Source of the DNA: Rhodopseudomonas pseudopalustris
GTDB lineage: Bacteria; Pseudomonadota; Alphaproteobacteria; Rhizobiales; Xanthobacteraceae
Length of the DNA: 64,000 nt
Direction of reading: 5' to 3'
NCBI RefSeq assembly: GCF_900110435.1
Contig: NZ_FODT01000001.1
Coordinates: forward strand, 186,001 to 250,000
Shown here: positions 44,658 through 54,029 of the stretch, one piece after another
How positions within the stretch are numbered: position 1 is the stretch's first letter
Layout: each line of letters opens with the position of its first letter
Program-made: the position numbers and the translations under genes
Notes under the pieces: generated by a model
The model's database searches: none
The model's input: the letters and a program-made list of their open reading frames with translations, nothing else
What the model was told of the DNA's origin: nothing

Positions 44658-45383
44658 CTATGGGCCGTTGGACAGCCGCCGAACGGCAACGCTGGTCGAG
44701 ACGCCGAGCAACACCCAAAACACTAAGCTTGTCAGCGTTACCGCCACGACGAACCTGTGTGACAGCGCTGCGGGGACGTCGGTATGTGCAGCGGCGACGA
44801 CCGGCGCGCCGATCAAATGGGGGATGACAATCAGGGCGAGACCAAGACCCGCGGCCCACGGTTGTCGCTTGAAGACGAGCAGGCAGATGCCGGCCGCCGT
44901 CGCCGCAGCGGTGGAGAACCACCATAACTGACGCGCGGCGAGCTCCGCTACCGGCATGCCTGGAAGTTCCGGTGGAAGCCCCAATCCGGGCGCTACGGTG
45001 AAGACTACGAAGCCGCCGAGCCCCCATATCATGCCATCACGCCAGCTCACGGAGTGACGACGTAACGTGAAGGCGCCTCCCAAGAGCAGGGAGAATCCTA
45101 TCGCGGTCAGGATGTTGGCGCCGAGCGTAAAGCTCGTCCGCTGGAAGCCATCGGCAGGCTCCCATTCCGCTGCATGGTGGCTATTCGCGGCAGCAGGTGC
45201 CGCACTCTCCAGAGCCACGGCTTCGCTCATAAAATGGCCGTGCGTGGCACCCAGCGCTTTCTCGTAGGTTTCCGCCTGCTGGATCAGCGGAATGGTGCCG
45301 ATGGATTGGACGGCTGTGATCGTTATGCCGACCGCGATGCCGGCCAGCACGGCGGAAAATACGATAGACCTGAAAACGGACAT
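44658..45383 (-). CDS. cbtA: cobalt transporter subunit CbtA
   Basis: A 241-residue membrane protein with about five to six helices. It has AVLAGIAVGITITAVQSIGTIPLIQQAE at the N-terminus, a His-containing loop (NSHHAAEWEPADGFQRT) and GMIWGLGGFVVFTVAPGLGLPPELPGMPVAEL in outline, which are CbtA hallmarks. CbtA and CbtB form a predicted cobalt uptake system often under B12 control. cbtB lies 18 bases upstream in the same unit. I did not find a convincing cobalamin riboswitch. Confidence 0.9.
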   Translation of the reverse strand: MSVFRSIVFSAVLAGIAVGITITAVQSIGTIPLIQQAETYEKALGATHGHFMSEAVALESAAPAAANSHHAAEWEPADGFQRTSFTLGANILTAIGFSLLLGGAFTLRRHSVSWRDGMIWGLGGFVVFTVAPGLGLPPELPGMPVAELAARQLWWFSTAAATAAGICLLVFKRQPWAAGLGLALIVIPHLIGAPVVAAAHTDVPAALSHRFVVAVTLTSLVFWVLLGVSTSVAVRRLSNGP

Positions 45384-45401
45384 CGGAAATCGGACCGAAT
45401 G

Positions 45402-45599
45402 TCAGTGGCAGGGAAAAGCGTTGGCGTGGCGGACATCGTGCGCGGCGTTATGCACGGCGCTTATATGGGAGAATCCGACCATCCCGACGACGATCAATCC
45501 GAGCGCCATAGCCATGGCCGCCTGCACTACGACGTTGGCGGTGGTCGTCACCCGGATCGCGGTGTCCGATTCTGGATTCAAGGTGTGGGCGTTGCTCAT
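45402..45599 (-). CDS. cbtB: cobalt transporter subunit CbtB
   Basis: A 65-residue single-span protein. The transmembrane helix is NVVVQAAMAMALGLIVVGMVGF, followed by a His-rich outside tail, SHISAVHNAAHDVRHANAFPCH, ending in a Cys-His. This is the CbtB pattern and probably forms the metal entrance. It precedes cbtA by 18 bases. Confidence 0.9.
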   Translation of the reverse strand: MSNAHTLNPESDTAIRVTTTANVVVQAAMAMALGLIVVGMVGFSHISAVHNAAHDVRHANAFPCH

Positions 45600-45623
45600 G
45601 ACATTCCTGCTTTCGGCCGCAAA

Positions 45624-45920
45624 CTAACATGTAATACAAGTCGGCGCGAGACCTGATTTACGCATCTGTCTCAACACGTCCCGACTGGTGATGTGGAAAT
45701 TGTCGAAATCGGTGATCTTGGCGCGCAGCACCTTGGCGCAAGCCGCGGCCTCGAAGGTCTCTCGGTGACCGATGAAGAATTCGGAGCAGTCCTTTTCGGA
45801 CGGCAACCGTCTCAGCAGCGTTCGGAACGCGTGACGGTGTACCACGCAGAAACCGTCGCGCCCGCCAAACCGGAAAGCCAGCGCCTCGACGTCTTCACGC
45901 CAAACGTAATCCTCAATCAT
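45624..45920 (-). CDS. conserved-looking small protein of unknown function
   Basis: A 98-residue soluble protein, beginning MIEDYVWREDVEALAFRFG, with VVHRHAFRTLLRRLPSEKDCSEFF and NFHITSRDVLRQMRKSG. Charged residues and aromatic spacing are those of a folded domain, but I do not recognise a family. It lies 24 bases before cbtB on the same strand and may share its transcript. The ATG at 45920 is preferred to an upstream TTG. Confidence 0.6.
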   Translation of the reverse strand: MIEDYVWREDVEALAFRFGGRDGFCVVHRHAFRTLLRRLPSEKDCSEFFIGHRETFEAAACAKVLRAKITDFDNFHITSRDVLRQMRKSGLAPTCITC

Positions 45921-46069
45921 CGATTGCAAAAACTCTTTCGTGGCGCGTTCCCATCGCGGAACATAAAATCAACCTGCGCCTACTGCGCGAACGTAGGGCT
46001 AGAGTTGGCGGGAACTGCATGGGTGGGATCCTGTTCGGTTCCGGTAGATTTCGAGCAGCACCAACTGCC

Positions 46070-46246
46070 TCAGCGCCGAGACTGAATACCTAACTCGCGC
46101 CATCCGTTGATTTGCTCGACTAGCGAACAGCTTGACTTATGTTCGTCTTCGATCTCTTTCAAGGCAACCCAAAAGTCATCTTCGAGGCTCAAGCTGATCC
46201 TGTGACGGAGCAAATTGACTGACCGCCCTGCGATCTGCAACTTCAT
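46070..46246 (-). CDS. ribbon-helix-helix domain protein
   Basis: A 58-residue protein. It has the small ribbon-helix-helix layout: HRISLSLEDDFWVALKEIEDEH, where a strand leads into helix A with the typical S-L-E-D-x-F-W, then SLVEQINGWRELG as helix B. Proteins of this class in alphaproteobacteria are putative DNA-binding regulators. It is transcribed in the same direction as the small protein and CbtBA genes, ending about 150 bases before them. Confidence 0.7.
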   Translation of the reverse strand: MKLQIAGRSVNLLRHRISLSLEDDFWVALKEIEDEHKSSCSLVEQINGWRELGIQSRR

Positions 46247-46632
46247 TATTTTCTCACCCGTGTCTACCTGAGAAAATTCAGTCCTTTTCCGCCGATCGCA
46301 GAAGAGACAACTCAGCCCTTGAAGAAGATAGGGGCGCGCATCCTGTTGCAGATCGCGTCAAAGTTTGCCCGCGGCCTTTGTTTGACGTCGTTGCATTTTT
46401 TTTGCTGTAGAGAGGTCGCCTGCCATGTCGATTCGATAGATCTCGAACGATGCCGCACAAGTTGCCCAACATTTGACGGAACCGGTTGTAATTCCTCATC
46501 TGAAGCGGCAATTTCAATCTTCCGCCCCGAATCGCGATCCGTTGTCAGTCCTATATATTGTGGCGCGATGACATCGCCCACCGTGTGTACACGGGCGCCC
46601 GAAGGCGCCCGTTCAAATTGGCCGAGGCTTAC
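46247..46632. other. intergenic region, no gene seen
   Basis: About 385 bases with lower GC and mutually overlapping short frames on both strands. None has a ribosome binding site with consistent coding composition. Promoters for the ribbon-helix-helix gene should be here. Confidence 0.4.
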
Positions 46633-47103
46633 TTATCTGTGGTCATGACCGCCGTCGCCATGGCCTCCTCCACCGTGACCGATGTAGCCGCCGTGATGCC
46701 CGCCGCCGTGACCGAAGTCGTGGTGGCCATGTCCGAAGCCGCTGCCGTAACTGTAGCTTGTTCCGAAGCCGCCGAACGAGCTGCCGTAGTAGCCTGCACC
46801 ATAGTAGGAAGGCTGATATCTGCCGTAATCGCCGTAGCCATAGTTTTCGGAATACGCCGGCTGGCGATAGTACGACCGCTGATACGTACGCGGGTAAGTG
46901 ACATAGTGCTGTTGCCCGTGCACGTGTCGGCGATGCGAGTGATGATGATGGCGTCGACTGGCGCTGATGTCGGTTGCATTGTCCGGCTTTCCGGAAGTCG
47001 CCTTCTGCGACGGCTGCAGAGCGGCATTTGCGCCGGTGCTCGCGAGCGTACCACCGAAGGATAGGGCTGCTGTCAAGAGGGTGGCATTTATTAAAATCAT
47101 CAT
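46633..47103 (-). CDS. exported Gly/Tyr/His-rich protein
   Basis: A 156-residue precursor. It has a signal peptide (ILINATLLTAALSFGGTLASTGANA) and a mature part made of a His-rich block (RRHHHHSHRRHVHG), a Tyr-rich middle (RTYQRSYYRQPAYSENYGYG) and a Gly/His-rich end (GHGHHDFGHGGGHHGG). Clusters of His suggest metal binding in the periplasm. The start at 47103 follows AAGGAACTACG; a longer frame exists but carries no signal. It sits between cobalt and iron transport genes. Confidence 0.7.
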   Translation of the reverse strand: MMILINATLLTAALSFGGTLASTGANAALQPSQKATSGKPDNATDISASRRHHHHSHRRHVHGQQHYVTYPRTYQRSYYRQPAYSENYGYGDYGRYQPSYYGAGYYGSSFGGFGTSYSYGSGFGHGHHDFGHGGGHHGGYIGHGGGGHGDGGHDHR

Positions 47104-47258
47104 CGTAGTTCCTTTAGTGGCTCCCAGCACAGACCAATGTTTCTTTTGCCCGCTGTTCCCGCGACAGAGCGACGCGGCAGTCGAACCAATGCAGGATGGA
47201 CATACGTTTTTCATCAAACCTGTTCTGCATTATCCAACGACGAGAAGCTCGACAGACT

Positions 47259-49259
47259 CTAAGCCGGTCTCTCGGCAGATGCCAAGCGTCGGTTATGAAA
47301 AAATCCGATCGTCAGCATGACGACAATGGCGAGCTGCGCTGAGATTGTTTCCAGCGTCGGATATAGGCCAAGCAACTCGCTCCTCGGAACGCCAGCCCAA
47401 AGAGTGACAGGCAGATAGCCAGCCTCCTGGAGCGCCGCCGATCCCTTGCCCATAAGCACCACGGCCAGCACGGCGATCAGCCCGGAACTGTACGCGAAGA
47501 ACTTCCCGATCGGGAGCGCGCGGCTGTACCGGAGAATCACGAAAGCGATGAATGCCAGCACGACGGTCGCGGCGGCCCCGCCTCCGACGACGGCACCACC
47601 ATTTCCCTGCCCCCAGATCGCTGCGTAGAACAGGATCGTCTCGAACACCTCGCGGTAGACGACGATGAAGGCGAGCGCGAACAGGAACCACGCGGAGCGC
47701 CGGTTCAGCGCGCTACCTAGTCTCTCGCGGATATAGCGCTGCCAAGTATCCGCGTGGCTCTTGCCGTGCATCCAGATGCCGACCCACAATAGCACCAGAG
47801 CAGCAAACACGCCGCCGAACCCTTCCGTCAGCTCGCGGCTCGCCCCGCTGATCGAAATCAGCCAGGTGGCCGCGCCCCATGTGCCAGCGCCGGCGACGAG
47901 CGCGGCGATCCAGCCGCCGTGCACGTATGGCAGGACGTCCCGGCGGTCGGCCTTGGCAAGAAACGAGAGCATCGCGGTCACGATCAGGATCGCTTCGAGC
48001 CCTTCTCGGACAAGGATCGTGAAGGATGCCAGGAAACTCGAGGTCGGCGACGCAGCCCCTGCGCCGAGCACGGCTTCGGCGTTCGCGAACAATCCGTCGA
48101 GCGCCGCGACGCGGCCGGCCACGACGTCCGCGGGATCGCTCCGCGCGATGGCGGACCGCAGGTCCGCCATCGCACTTTCGATCCGAATCATGAGCGGCTT
48201 GTCGCGAGCCGACAATATGGCTTCCACCGGCTCGAAACCGTCGAGATAGGCCGACAGAGCGAGATCGGTGGCGGACCTACGCTCTCCCTTGCGGTACGCT
48301 GCCATGGCTTCGTCGAGCCGGGTGCGCGCCAGAGTGAGCGAGGCCGCGGCTGGAACCGCCGATTTGGTCGCTTCGGGATGACGTCTGAGGTAGGCGACGA
48401 GCTGCCGCGCTTTTTCATCGCCGATCTGAGACGCGAGGACCGCGGGGCGCAGGCCGACGAGATTCTGAAGATCGAACTGGGTACGCAGCGGAGGTTCGGT
48501 ATCCCAGATCGACTGGCCTTGAGTCGCCATGTCGGCCGGGTATGCAAGCGTACCGACGTAGAACGCCAATGCCCACCTGTCGGCCGCCGGCAGATCGGCG
48601 AAGCTTGCCATGCTGGTGCCGTCGATTCCCTGCTCGATCACCTGATAAAGCGCGAGGACGCTGCGTTCGCGGGCCCGGGCCGCGTCCGTGAATGCGATCG
48701 GCGGAGGCTCGAGCCCGGCGGCCTGAGCTCCATCCCCCCTTCCGTCTGCGCCGTGACAGGCCCCACAATGCTGGGCGTATAGGGCCTGGCCACGCGCCAG
48801 ATCGGGCGCTGCGGCCGGTGACAGCGGGATGGGGTAGGCCTTCACGAGGTCGACACCCAGACTGCGCGCGGCGACCGCGATCTCAGCAGGCGTGGCCTTC
48901 GACGCGATGTTCTGCTCCAGCGCGCGTGCCTTCGCTTTCAGGTCCGGGCTGTTCGGCGTTTCCGGAAGGCCGCCGATGAGCTTGCTTGCCGTCGCCGAGA
49001 ACTCCTTCATCTCGTCGTATTCGGTCTGACTGACGATCTTTCCGTCCTGGACGGCTTCGGGGTAGTCGACCGCGACGTAATCCAGCAGGCGCCAGATGGT
49101 CTGGGGCGCGGTGCTCTGGGCCGAAGATGGCGTCGCCAAAACGACCGAGATCATAAAGACGAGCGCCAGCCCAAGCATCGGAAAAAAGGACAAGTGCAGG
49201 ATCGTTCTGGCACCACTTTCGGCAGGCCTTATGCGAGCGGATGAACACGGCGTGTACAT
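47259..49259 (-). CDS. cytochrome c - FTR1 fusion iron permease
   Basis: A 666-residue fusion. A signal/anchor (LGLALVFMISVVLATPSSAQ) is followed by a cytochrome c domain with the haem motif CGACH at 165-169 and a distal Met in GTSMASF. A helical linker comes next, then an FTR1-type seven-helix permease starting near 410. It has the iron-handling motifs REGLE (418-422) and REVFE (near 545). FTR1 partners normally need a ferroxidase; the attached cytochrome probably passes electrons during iron oxidation. No EfeO or EfeB gene accompanies it. Confidence 0.9.
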   Translation of the reverse strand: MYTPCSSARIRPAESGARTILHLSFFPMLGLALVFMISVVLATPSSAQSTAPQTIWRLLDYVAVDYPEAVQDGKIVSQTEYDEMKEFSATASKLIGGLPETPNSPDLKAKARALEQNIASKATPAEIAVAARSLGVDLVKAYPIPLSPAAAPDLARGQALYAQHCGACHGADGRGDGAQAAGLEPPPIAFTDAARARERSVLALYQVIEQGIDGTSMASFADLPAADRWALAFYVGTLAYPADMATQGQSIWDTEPPLRTQFDLQNLVGLRPAVLASQIGDEKARQLVAYLRRHPEATKSAVPAAASLTLARTRLDEAMAAYRKGERRSATDLALSAYLDGFEPVEAILSARDKPLMIRIESAMADLRSAIARSDPADVVAGRVAALDGLFANAEAVLGAGAASPTSSFLASFTILVREGLEAILIVTAMLSFLAKADRRDVLPYVHGGWIAALVAGAGTWGAATWLISISGASRELTEGFGGVFAALVLLWVGIWMHGKSHADTWQRYIRERLGSALNRRSAWFLFALAFIVVYREVFETILFYAAIWGQGNGGAVVGGGAAATVVLAFIAFVILRYSRALPIGKFFAYSSGLIAVLAVVLMGKGSAALQEAGYLPVTLWAGVPRSELLGLYPTLETISAQLAIVVMLTIGFFHNRRLASAERPA

Positions 49260-49417
49260 TCAAAACTCTTTCGGTTGGCGACGAGTTTGGCATTCAAATG
49301 AAGCCCAAGTCGTCCTTGGTCCAAGCGGTTCGCAGCTTGCACACTGCGCCCTCCATGGACCTGCGGATCTGGGGTCACCGACCTTCGCCGGACGGACGGT
49401 TTAGCGGCCGAAGAATT

Positions 49418-49790
49418 CTAATACGCGGCTTCGTCGCCGTCACTTCCGGATAGCGGCATTAGCCGGATGTAGACGAGCGAGGCGGTCAACTTCACCAGCG
49501 TCTGCGCTACTATGACAGCCGATATTATCGAAATGGCACCCGGCACGGCGAGCGCAAGGGGGAGGACGACGAGCGGATTGCGTGTGGCACCGCTGAACGC
49601 TACGGCGCGACCGGCGGGCGCCCCCAAGCCGGCGATACGGGCGATGACCAGGCCCGCCCGCGGGCCAGTTCCGCAAAAACAACGTAAAGCGGTGCGGCAT
49701 TGAGTATGGCCGCCTGTGCCGGGGTCCACGGGAGCACCGCCTAGATCACGATGGATCGGACGACCGCTGCCGCCGGCAAGTCGAGAACAG
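49418..49790 (-). pseudogene. remnant of an arsenite/bile-acid-symporter-type permease
   Basis: The C-terminal part reads GRAVAFSGATRNPLVVLPLALAVPGAI...VIVAQTLVKLTASLVYIRLMP, which matches the end of ACR3-like arsenic-resistance and related SBF permeases. Upstream the homology shifts frame (PLYVVFAELARG) and stops, so the gene lacks most of its helices. No intact ars genes are nearby. Confidence 0.65.
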
Positions 49791-49802
49791 CGGGGCAAGG
49801 CT

Positions 49803-49893
49803 TACGACTCCCATTCCATCGTCATGACATACTTTCCCGTTGCCAAACGCAGCGCAGCATGCCCTTTCTCCGTCAATCTGTAGAGGGTTGATA
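49803..49893 (-). pseudogene. C-terminal fragment of a winged-helix regulator
   Basis: About 30 codons read LYRLTEKGHAALRLATGKYVMTM and end in a stop. L-T-E-K-G-x-A-A-L is the common end of PadR/MarR-type winged helices. There is no start or upstream part, so it is a relic next to the permease remnant. Confidence 0.45.
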
Positions 49894-51884
49894 TGAGGCA
49901 AATCATTGTCATCGTTGTCTGTGTGGCAGAGATTGCATCTGACATAGCGGTCGCAGATGTGAGCCGAGCTCAGTCTAAAAATAGAATAAACTGGTCCGGG
50001 CCATTCATGGGTGCCAACGTTGGCTATTCGGTCGTAAATTCTCAGTTTTCATCGAGCAGCCCTGCATCTTCGATTTCAACCGGGGCGCTGAGCACGTCCG
50101 ATCTTGATGCTTTTAAAGGGACGGGCAGCTACGCGATCGGACTCGCCGCCGGGTTCAATTATGCGCTGCCCTCTCGCCTGGTCGCCGGCTTCGAAGCCGA
50201 CATATCCTTTCCGAGCACGATCGAGGGGAATGCAACCCTGCCCTCGGTGCGGCCCTTGTCGATGCTGAATGAGGCCGTACAGACCTCCGGCACCGTGCGC
50301 GCAAGATTTGGCTATGCGCCAGGAGCATGGCTTTTCTATGCCACGGGTGGTCTGGCATGGACCAAAAATCAGGTGACGCTTGAACCGCTCGCGGCATCGG
50401 ATGGCGAGATACATGATCTGACCAGACTTGGCTATGCATGGGGCGCGGGGGCGGAATTCGGGTTGACACCAAACTGGTCGGCAAAATTCGAGTATCTCGA
50501 CACGAGGTTCGGGTCGCAAGCAGCGACATTTTCTCGAGGCGCGCAGCAGGTCACGTCGGATTGGACGGTCCATACGGCACGCTTAGGGTTCAACTATCGG
50601 CTTGGCGGGGACGACCGGCAACTGCTCTCCGAGGGAGTGAAGCCACTGGAAACCGATTGGTTCAGTTTGCGGGGGCAGACAACGTATCTGTAGCAATATG
50701 CAGCGCCCTTCCGCACTCCGTATCGCGGCGCGAACAGTCTCATTCCCAACCAGACCCGCGAGACGTGGGACGTCACCCTCTATGCCGGCATTCGGCCATG
50801 GGAGGGAGGTGAATTGTGGATCAATCCGGAGATCGATCAGGGGTTCGGTCTCAGCTCGACGCTGGGCGTCGCGGGATTTCCCAGCGGCGAAGCTTACAAG
50901 GTCGGCTCCGCCGTTCCCTATGCGCGGATACCACGGGCCTTCTTTCGCCAGACGTTCGACCTAGGCGGCGAAAAGAAGAAGGTCGACGGCGACATCAATC
51001 AGTTCGCGGGCACCCAGATGAACGATCGAATCGTCTTGACAGTGGGCAAGTTCGCCGTGACCGACGTGTTCGACACCAACAAATACGCGCACGACCCACG
51101 GAAGGACTTCATGAACTGGTCGCTGGTGGACACCGGGACCTTCGACTATGCGGCGGATGCCTGGGGCTACACGTACGGCGCGGCGATCGAATGGTACACT
51201 GGAGCCTGGACGTTCCGTGGAGGCGTCTTCGACTTGTCCCGTGTGCCCAATAGTTCCGAGCTCGATCCACGCTTCGAGCAATTCCAGCTGGTCGGGGAAG
51301 CAGAACACAGGCATGAGATCTTGGGCAAGCCCGGTAAGATCGCGGTAACCGGCTTCGTCTCGAGGGGGCGCATGGGGCGCTTCGACGACGCCGTGGCGCT
51401 TGCCCAGGCGATCGGCGGGCCGGCCGACACCGCCTCCGTCCGGACCTATCGCAGCCGTTCGGGGCTCAGCCTGAACATCGAACAAGAAATTGCCGATGAT
51501 CTGGGGATCTTCGCACGCGCAGGCCTCGCGGACGGTTCGGTGGAGTCGTATGAGTTCACGGACATCGACAGTACAGTCGCCGCAGGGCTCCTGCTCTCAG
51601 GTACCCGGTGGAAGAGACCGGACGACACGGTAGCTTTGGCCGGAGTAGTGAACGGCATTTCAAGCGCGCGGCGTTCCTATCTCGATGCCGGAGGGCTCGG
51701 CATCCTCGTCGGTGACGGCAAGCTGCCCAATCCGGGTCCTGAAAAGATAGTCGAAACCTCTTATAGCTTCCCAATATCGATATGGCGCGCGACCTTGAAT
51801 TATCAGTTCATCGCAAATCCAGCGTACAACCGGGATCGGGGACCGGTGTCGATCTTCGGCGCCCGGCTGCGCGCGCAGTTTTAG
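49893..51884 (+). pseudogene. outer-membrane beta-barrel/carbohydrate-porin fusion split by an amber codon
   Basis: A single frame of 663 codons is interrupted by TAG at 50691-50693. The first part (266 residues) has a signal peptide and an OmpA-like barrel (NWSGPFMGANVGYS...GYAWGAGAEFGLTPNWSAKFEYLDTRFG). After the TAG the same frame continues QYAAPFRTPYRGANSLIP and NQTRETWDVTLYAGIRPWEGGELW into an OprB-like carbohydrate porin ending in SIFGARLRAQF. There are no frameshifts, so only one base change separates it from an intact gene. Without read-through, the first part would be released without its porin half. Confidence 0.82.
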
Positions 51885-52049
51885 CATCTCAATCCGGCGC
51901 CTGCCGTCGGAACGAAGCTCGACGATGACTCTTGGAAGTCACGAATTATGGAGGGCCGCCGTTCCGGCGGGACGAAACTCTTTTCAAAGCATTCCGTGTC
52001 GTTCCAAAATGGGCGCTTTACTTCGACCATGTTCTTGAGAGTTGGCTAG

Positions 52050-53354
52050 ATGATTTTGCAGGATACCGACAAGGCAGGTCCCAGTCCCGTCGTAAGCGGC
52101 AGCAAACCGCGGTTGCTCGGTGCCCTCGGTCCGGGTCTCATCACAGGCGCATCGGACGACGATCCGAGCGGCATCGCCACCTACAGCCAGGCGGGCGCCC
52201 AGTTCGGGTACTCGCTCACTTGGACCATGTTGTTGACGTACCCGCTGATGGCGGCGGTCCAGATGATCAGCGGCAGAATCGGAAGGACGACCGGCCGGGG
52301 TCTGGCGGGCAATCTTCGCCAACACTATCCGAACTGGCTTTTGCAGACGTTTGTGGCCCTGTTGACGACCGCCAACACGATCAACATCGGCGCCGACCTC
52401 GGCGCGATGGCCGATTCCATCGGTCTGGTCGTTGGGGGGCCTAGAGCCCTTTATGTAGCGCTGTTCGGCGCCATTTGCATCGGCCTTCAGGTCCTTCTGC
52501 AATACACGCGCTATGTATCCTATCTGAAGTGGCTTACTCTGGCGCTGCTCGCCTACGTTGCGACCCTATTCATGGCGAATGTCCACTGGGGCGAAGCCCT
52601 ACGCGAGCTCGTCCTGCCGACCTTCGTTTGGAAGACCGAGTACATACAGACGATCGTCGCCGTCTTCGGCACGACGATCAGTCCCTACCTGCTCTTCTGG
52701 CAAGCCTCCCAAGAGGCCGAGGACATTCGCTCCGTGCCCGAGCGACAGGTCCTCAAGCGCGCGCCAGAACAGGGTCCGGACGCGATAAAACGGATCGAGA
52801 TCGATACCCTGATCGGCATGGGGATCTCGAACTTCATCGCCTTGGCCATCATCCTGACGACGGCTGCGACGCTCAACGTTTCCGGCGTGACCAACATCGA
52901 GACGTCCGCCCAGGCGGCCGAGGCGCTTCGCCCGATCGCGGGAAACTACGCCGCGACGATATTCGCGTTGGGCGTGGTGGCGACAGGCCTTCTCGCCATT
53001 CCCGTGCTTGCCGGTTCCGCCGCCTACGCGGTCGGCGAAGCTCGCAGGTGGCCGATTGGCCTGGCCCGCCAGCCTCGGGAAGCGAAGGCTTTCTATGCGA
53101 CGATCGTGGTGGCGACAGCGGTAGGCGTGCTGCTGAACTTCACGCCGATCAACCCTATCAAGGCGCTGATCTGGTGCGCCGTGATCAACGGCGTCGTCGC
53201 CGTCCCGGTGATGGCTCTGATGATGCTGATGGCCGCCAACGAGAAGATCATGGGTCAGTTCACGATCGGCGGTTGGCTGACGTGGCTAGGCTGGACCGCA
53301 ACCGCCACCATGGCCTTGGCTGCGCTTGCGATGGGTGTCACTTACCTCATGTAA
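52050..53354 (+). CDS. Nramp-related metal transporter with non-canonical metal site
   Basis: A 434-residue inner-membrane transporter with about eleven helices. It matches the Nramp superfamily (LGALGPGLITGASDDDPSGIATYSQAGAQFGYS). The usual first-helix metal motif DPGN is replaced by DDDPSG, and the sixth-helix MPH motif by SPYLLFWQ. It therefore belongs to a divergent Nramp branch whose substrate may not be manganese or iron; magnesium-type NRMT proteins show similar loss of the canonical site. It stands alone between a porin and a small membrane protein. Confidence 0.85.
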   Translation: MILQDTDKAGPSPVVSGSKPRLLGALGPGLITGASDDDPSGIATYSQAGAQFGYSLTWTMLLTYPLMAAVQMISGRIGRTTGRGLAGNLRQHYPNWLLQTFVALLTTANTINIGADLGAMADSIGLVVGGPRALYVALFGAICIGLQVLLQYTRYVSYLKWLTLALLAYVATLFMANVHWGEALRELVLPTFVWKTEYIQTIVAVFGTTISPYLLFWQASQEAEDIRSVPERQVLKRAPEQGPDAIKRIEIDTLIGMGISNFIALAIILTTAATLNVSGVTNIETSAQAAEALRPIAGNYAATIFALGVVATGLLAIPVLAGSAAYAVGEARRWPIGLARQPREAKAFYATIVVATAVGVLLNFTPINPIKALIWCAVINGVVAVPVMALMMLMAANEKIMGQFTIGGWLTWLGWTATATMALAALAMGVTYLM

Positions 53355-53634
53355 TTGCATCGATGTGGACGGCGATAAGATGCGAAACGGCGGATAATAC
53401 CGAGAGCACGATCGCTTCGTGCCATTCCGACAGGCGGCCGACCAGCGGTCTTCCTCTCCCAACGGCAAGACCCGCCTGCACAATCGAGCTCAGGCCACCG
53501 AACCCTGCCAGGTAACGAAATGCCGACGAAAGTGTGCCGTTCGTTCCAAGTGCAAGCGCCGCCGCTAGAGCAACGACAAGGCCGATCTTCCAACCGACTT
53601 TAACGAGCCATTCGCGTAAGGAGGTGGTCAGCAT
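53347..53634 (-). CDS. small membrane protein of unknown function
   Basis: A 95-residue protein with two or three hydrophobic segments (IGLVVALAAALALGTNG, FRYLAGFGGLSSIVQAGLAVG, AIVLSVLSAVSHLIAVHI). It converges on and overlaps the end of the Nramp gene by eight bases. The ATG at 53634 follows GGAGGTGGTCAGC in reverse order, a weak ribosome site. No family recognised. Confidence 0.5.
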   Translation of the reverse strand: MLTTSLREWLVKVGWKIGLVVALAAALALGTNGTLSSAFRYLAGFGGLSSIVQAGLAVGRGRPLVGRLSEWHEAIVLSVLSAVSHLIAVHIDAIT

Positions 53635-53708
53635 GATAAATCCTACGAAATGCCTCAGCCAGCTCCGGATTCTTTGATTAGAAAGCGATCCCGGTCCTCA
53701 AGCTGAAT

Positions 53709-53729
53709 TTGCGTTGCATGAAAACGCAA
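53709..53729. repeat. 7-bp hairpin upstream of the DUF2171 gene
   Basis: TTGCGTT and AACGCAA are exact complements around a seven-base loop, 50 bases before the DUF2171 start codon. It could be an operator or part of the leader. Confidence 0.4.
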
Positions 53730-53778
53730 CCTAATCGCTTCCGGCGCGTTTTTCACTCCCGAACCCGAAGGAGTCATC

Positions 53779-54018
53779 ATGACCGATACCTCTCAGATCA
53801 AAGAGCACATGGATGTTATGTCGTCCGACAGGAAGACAGTAGGCAAAGTCGATCACATGGACGGCGCGGACAAGATCAAGTTGACGAAGCAAAGCTCGCC
53901 CGATGGGGCTCACCATCATTTTATTCCCGTTGCCTGGATCGATCACGTCGATCAGCACGTTCATCTCAGCAAATCGGCTGATGAAGTCGCGAAGCATTGG
54001 GAGCACGGAACAAGCTAA
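53779..54018 (+). CDS. DUF2171 family protein
   Basis: A 79-residue protein of the DUF2171/PRC-barrel-like kind: IKEHMDVMSSDRKTVGKVDHMDGADKIKLTKQ in outline, then HHHFIPVAWIDHVDQHVHLSKSADEV. The D-x-H-V-D-x-H-V-H pattern is typical. The function is unknown; such proteins are often produced in general stress. Start at the ATG at 53779, after GAAGGAG. A GC-rich hairpin (54030-54054) follows. Confidence 0.85.
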   Translation: MTDTSQIKEHMDVMSSDRKTVGKVDHMDGADKIKLTKQSSPDGAHHHFIPVAWIDHVDQHVHLSKSADEVAKHWEHGTS

Positions 54019-54029
54019 CTGAGGGGAAG

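Noticed and set aside
44296-44931. 211-codon plus-strand ORF
   Set aside because: More than half overlaps cbtA on the other strand and the rest has no domain or ribosome site.
45384-45624. Cobalamin riboswitch for cbtBA
   Set aside because: The gap before cbtB is only 24 bases and no conserved core was seen; a GCCACTG string lies inside the cbtB 3' end and codes for protein.
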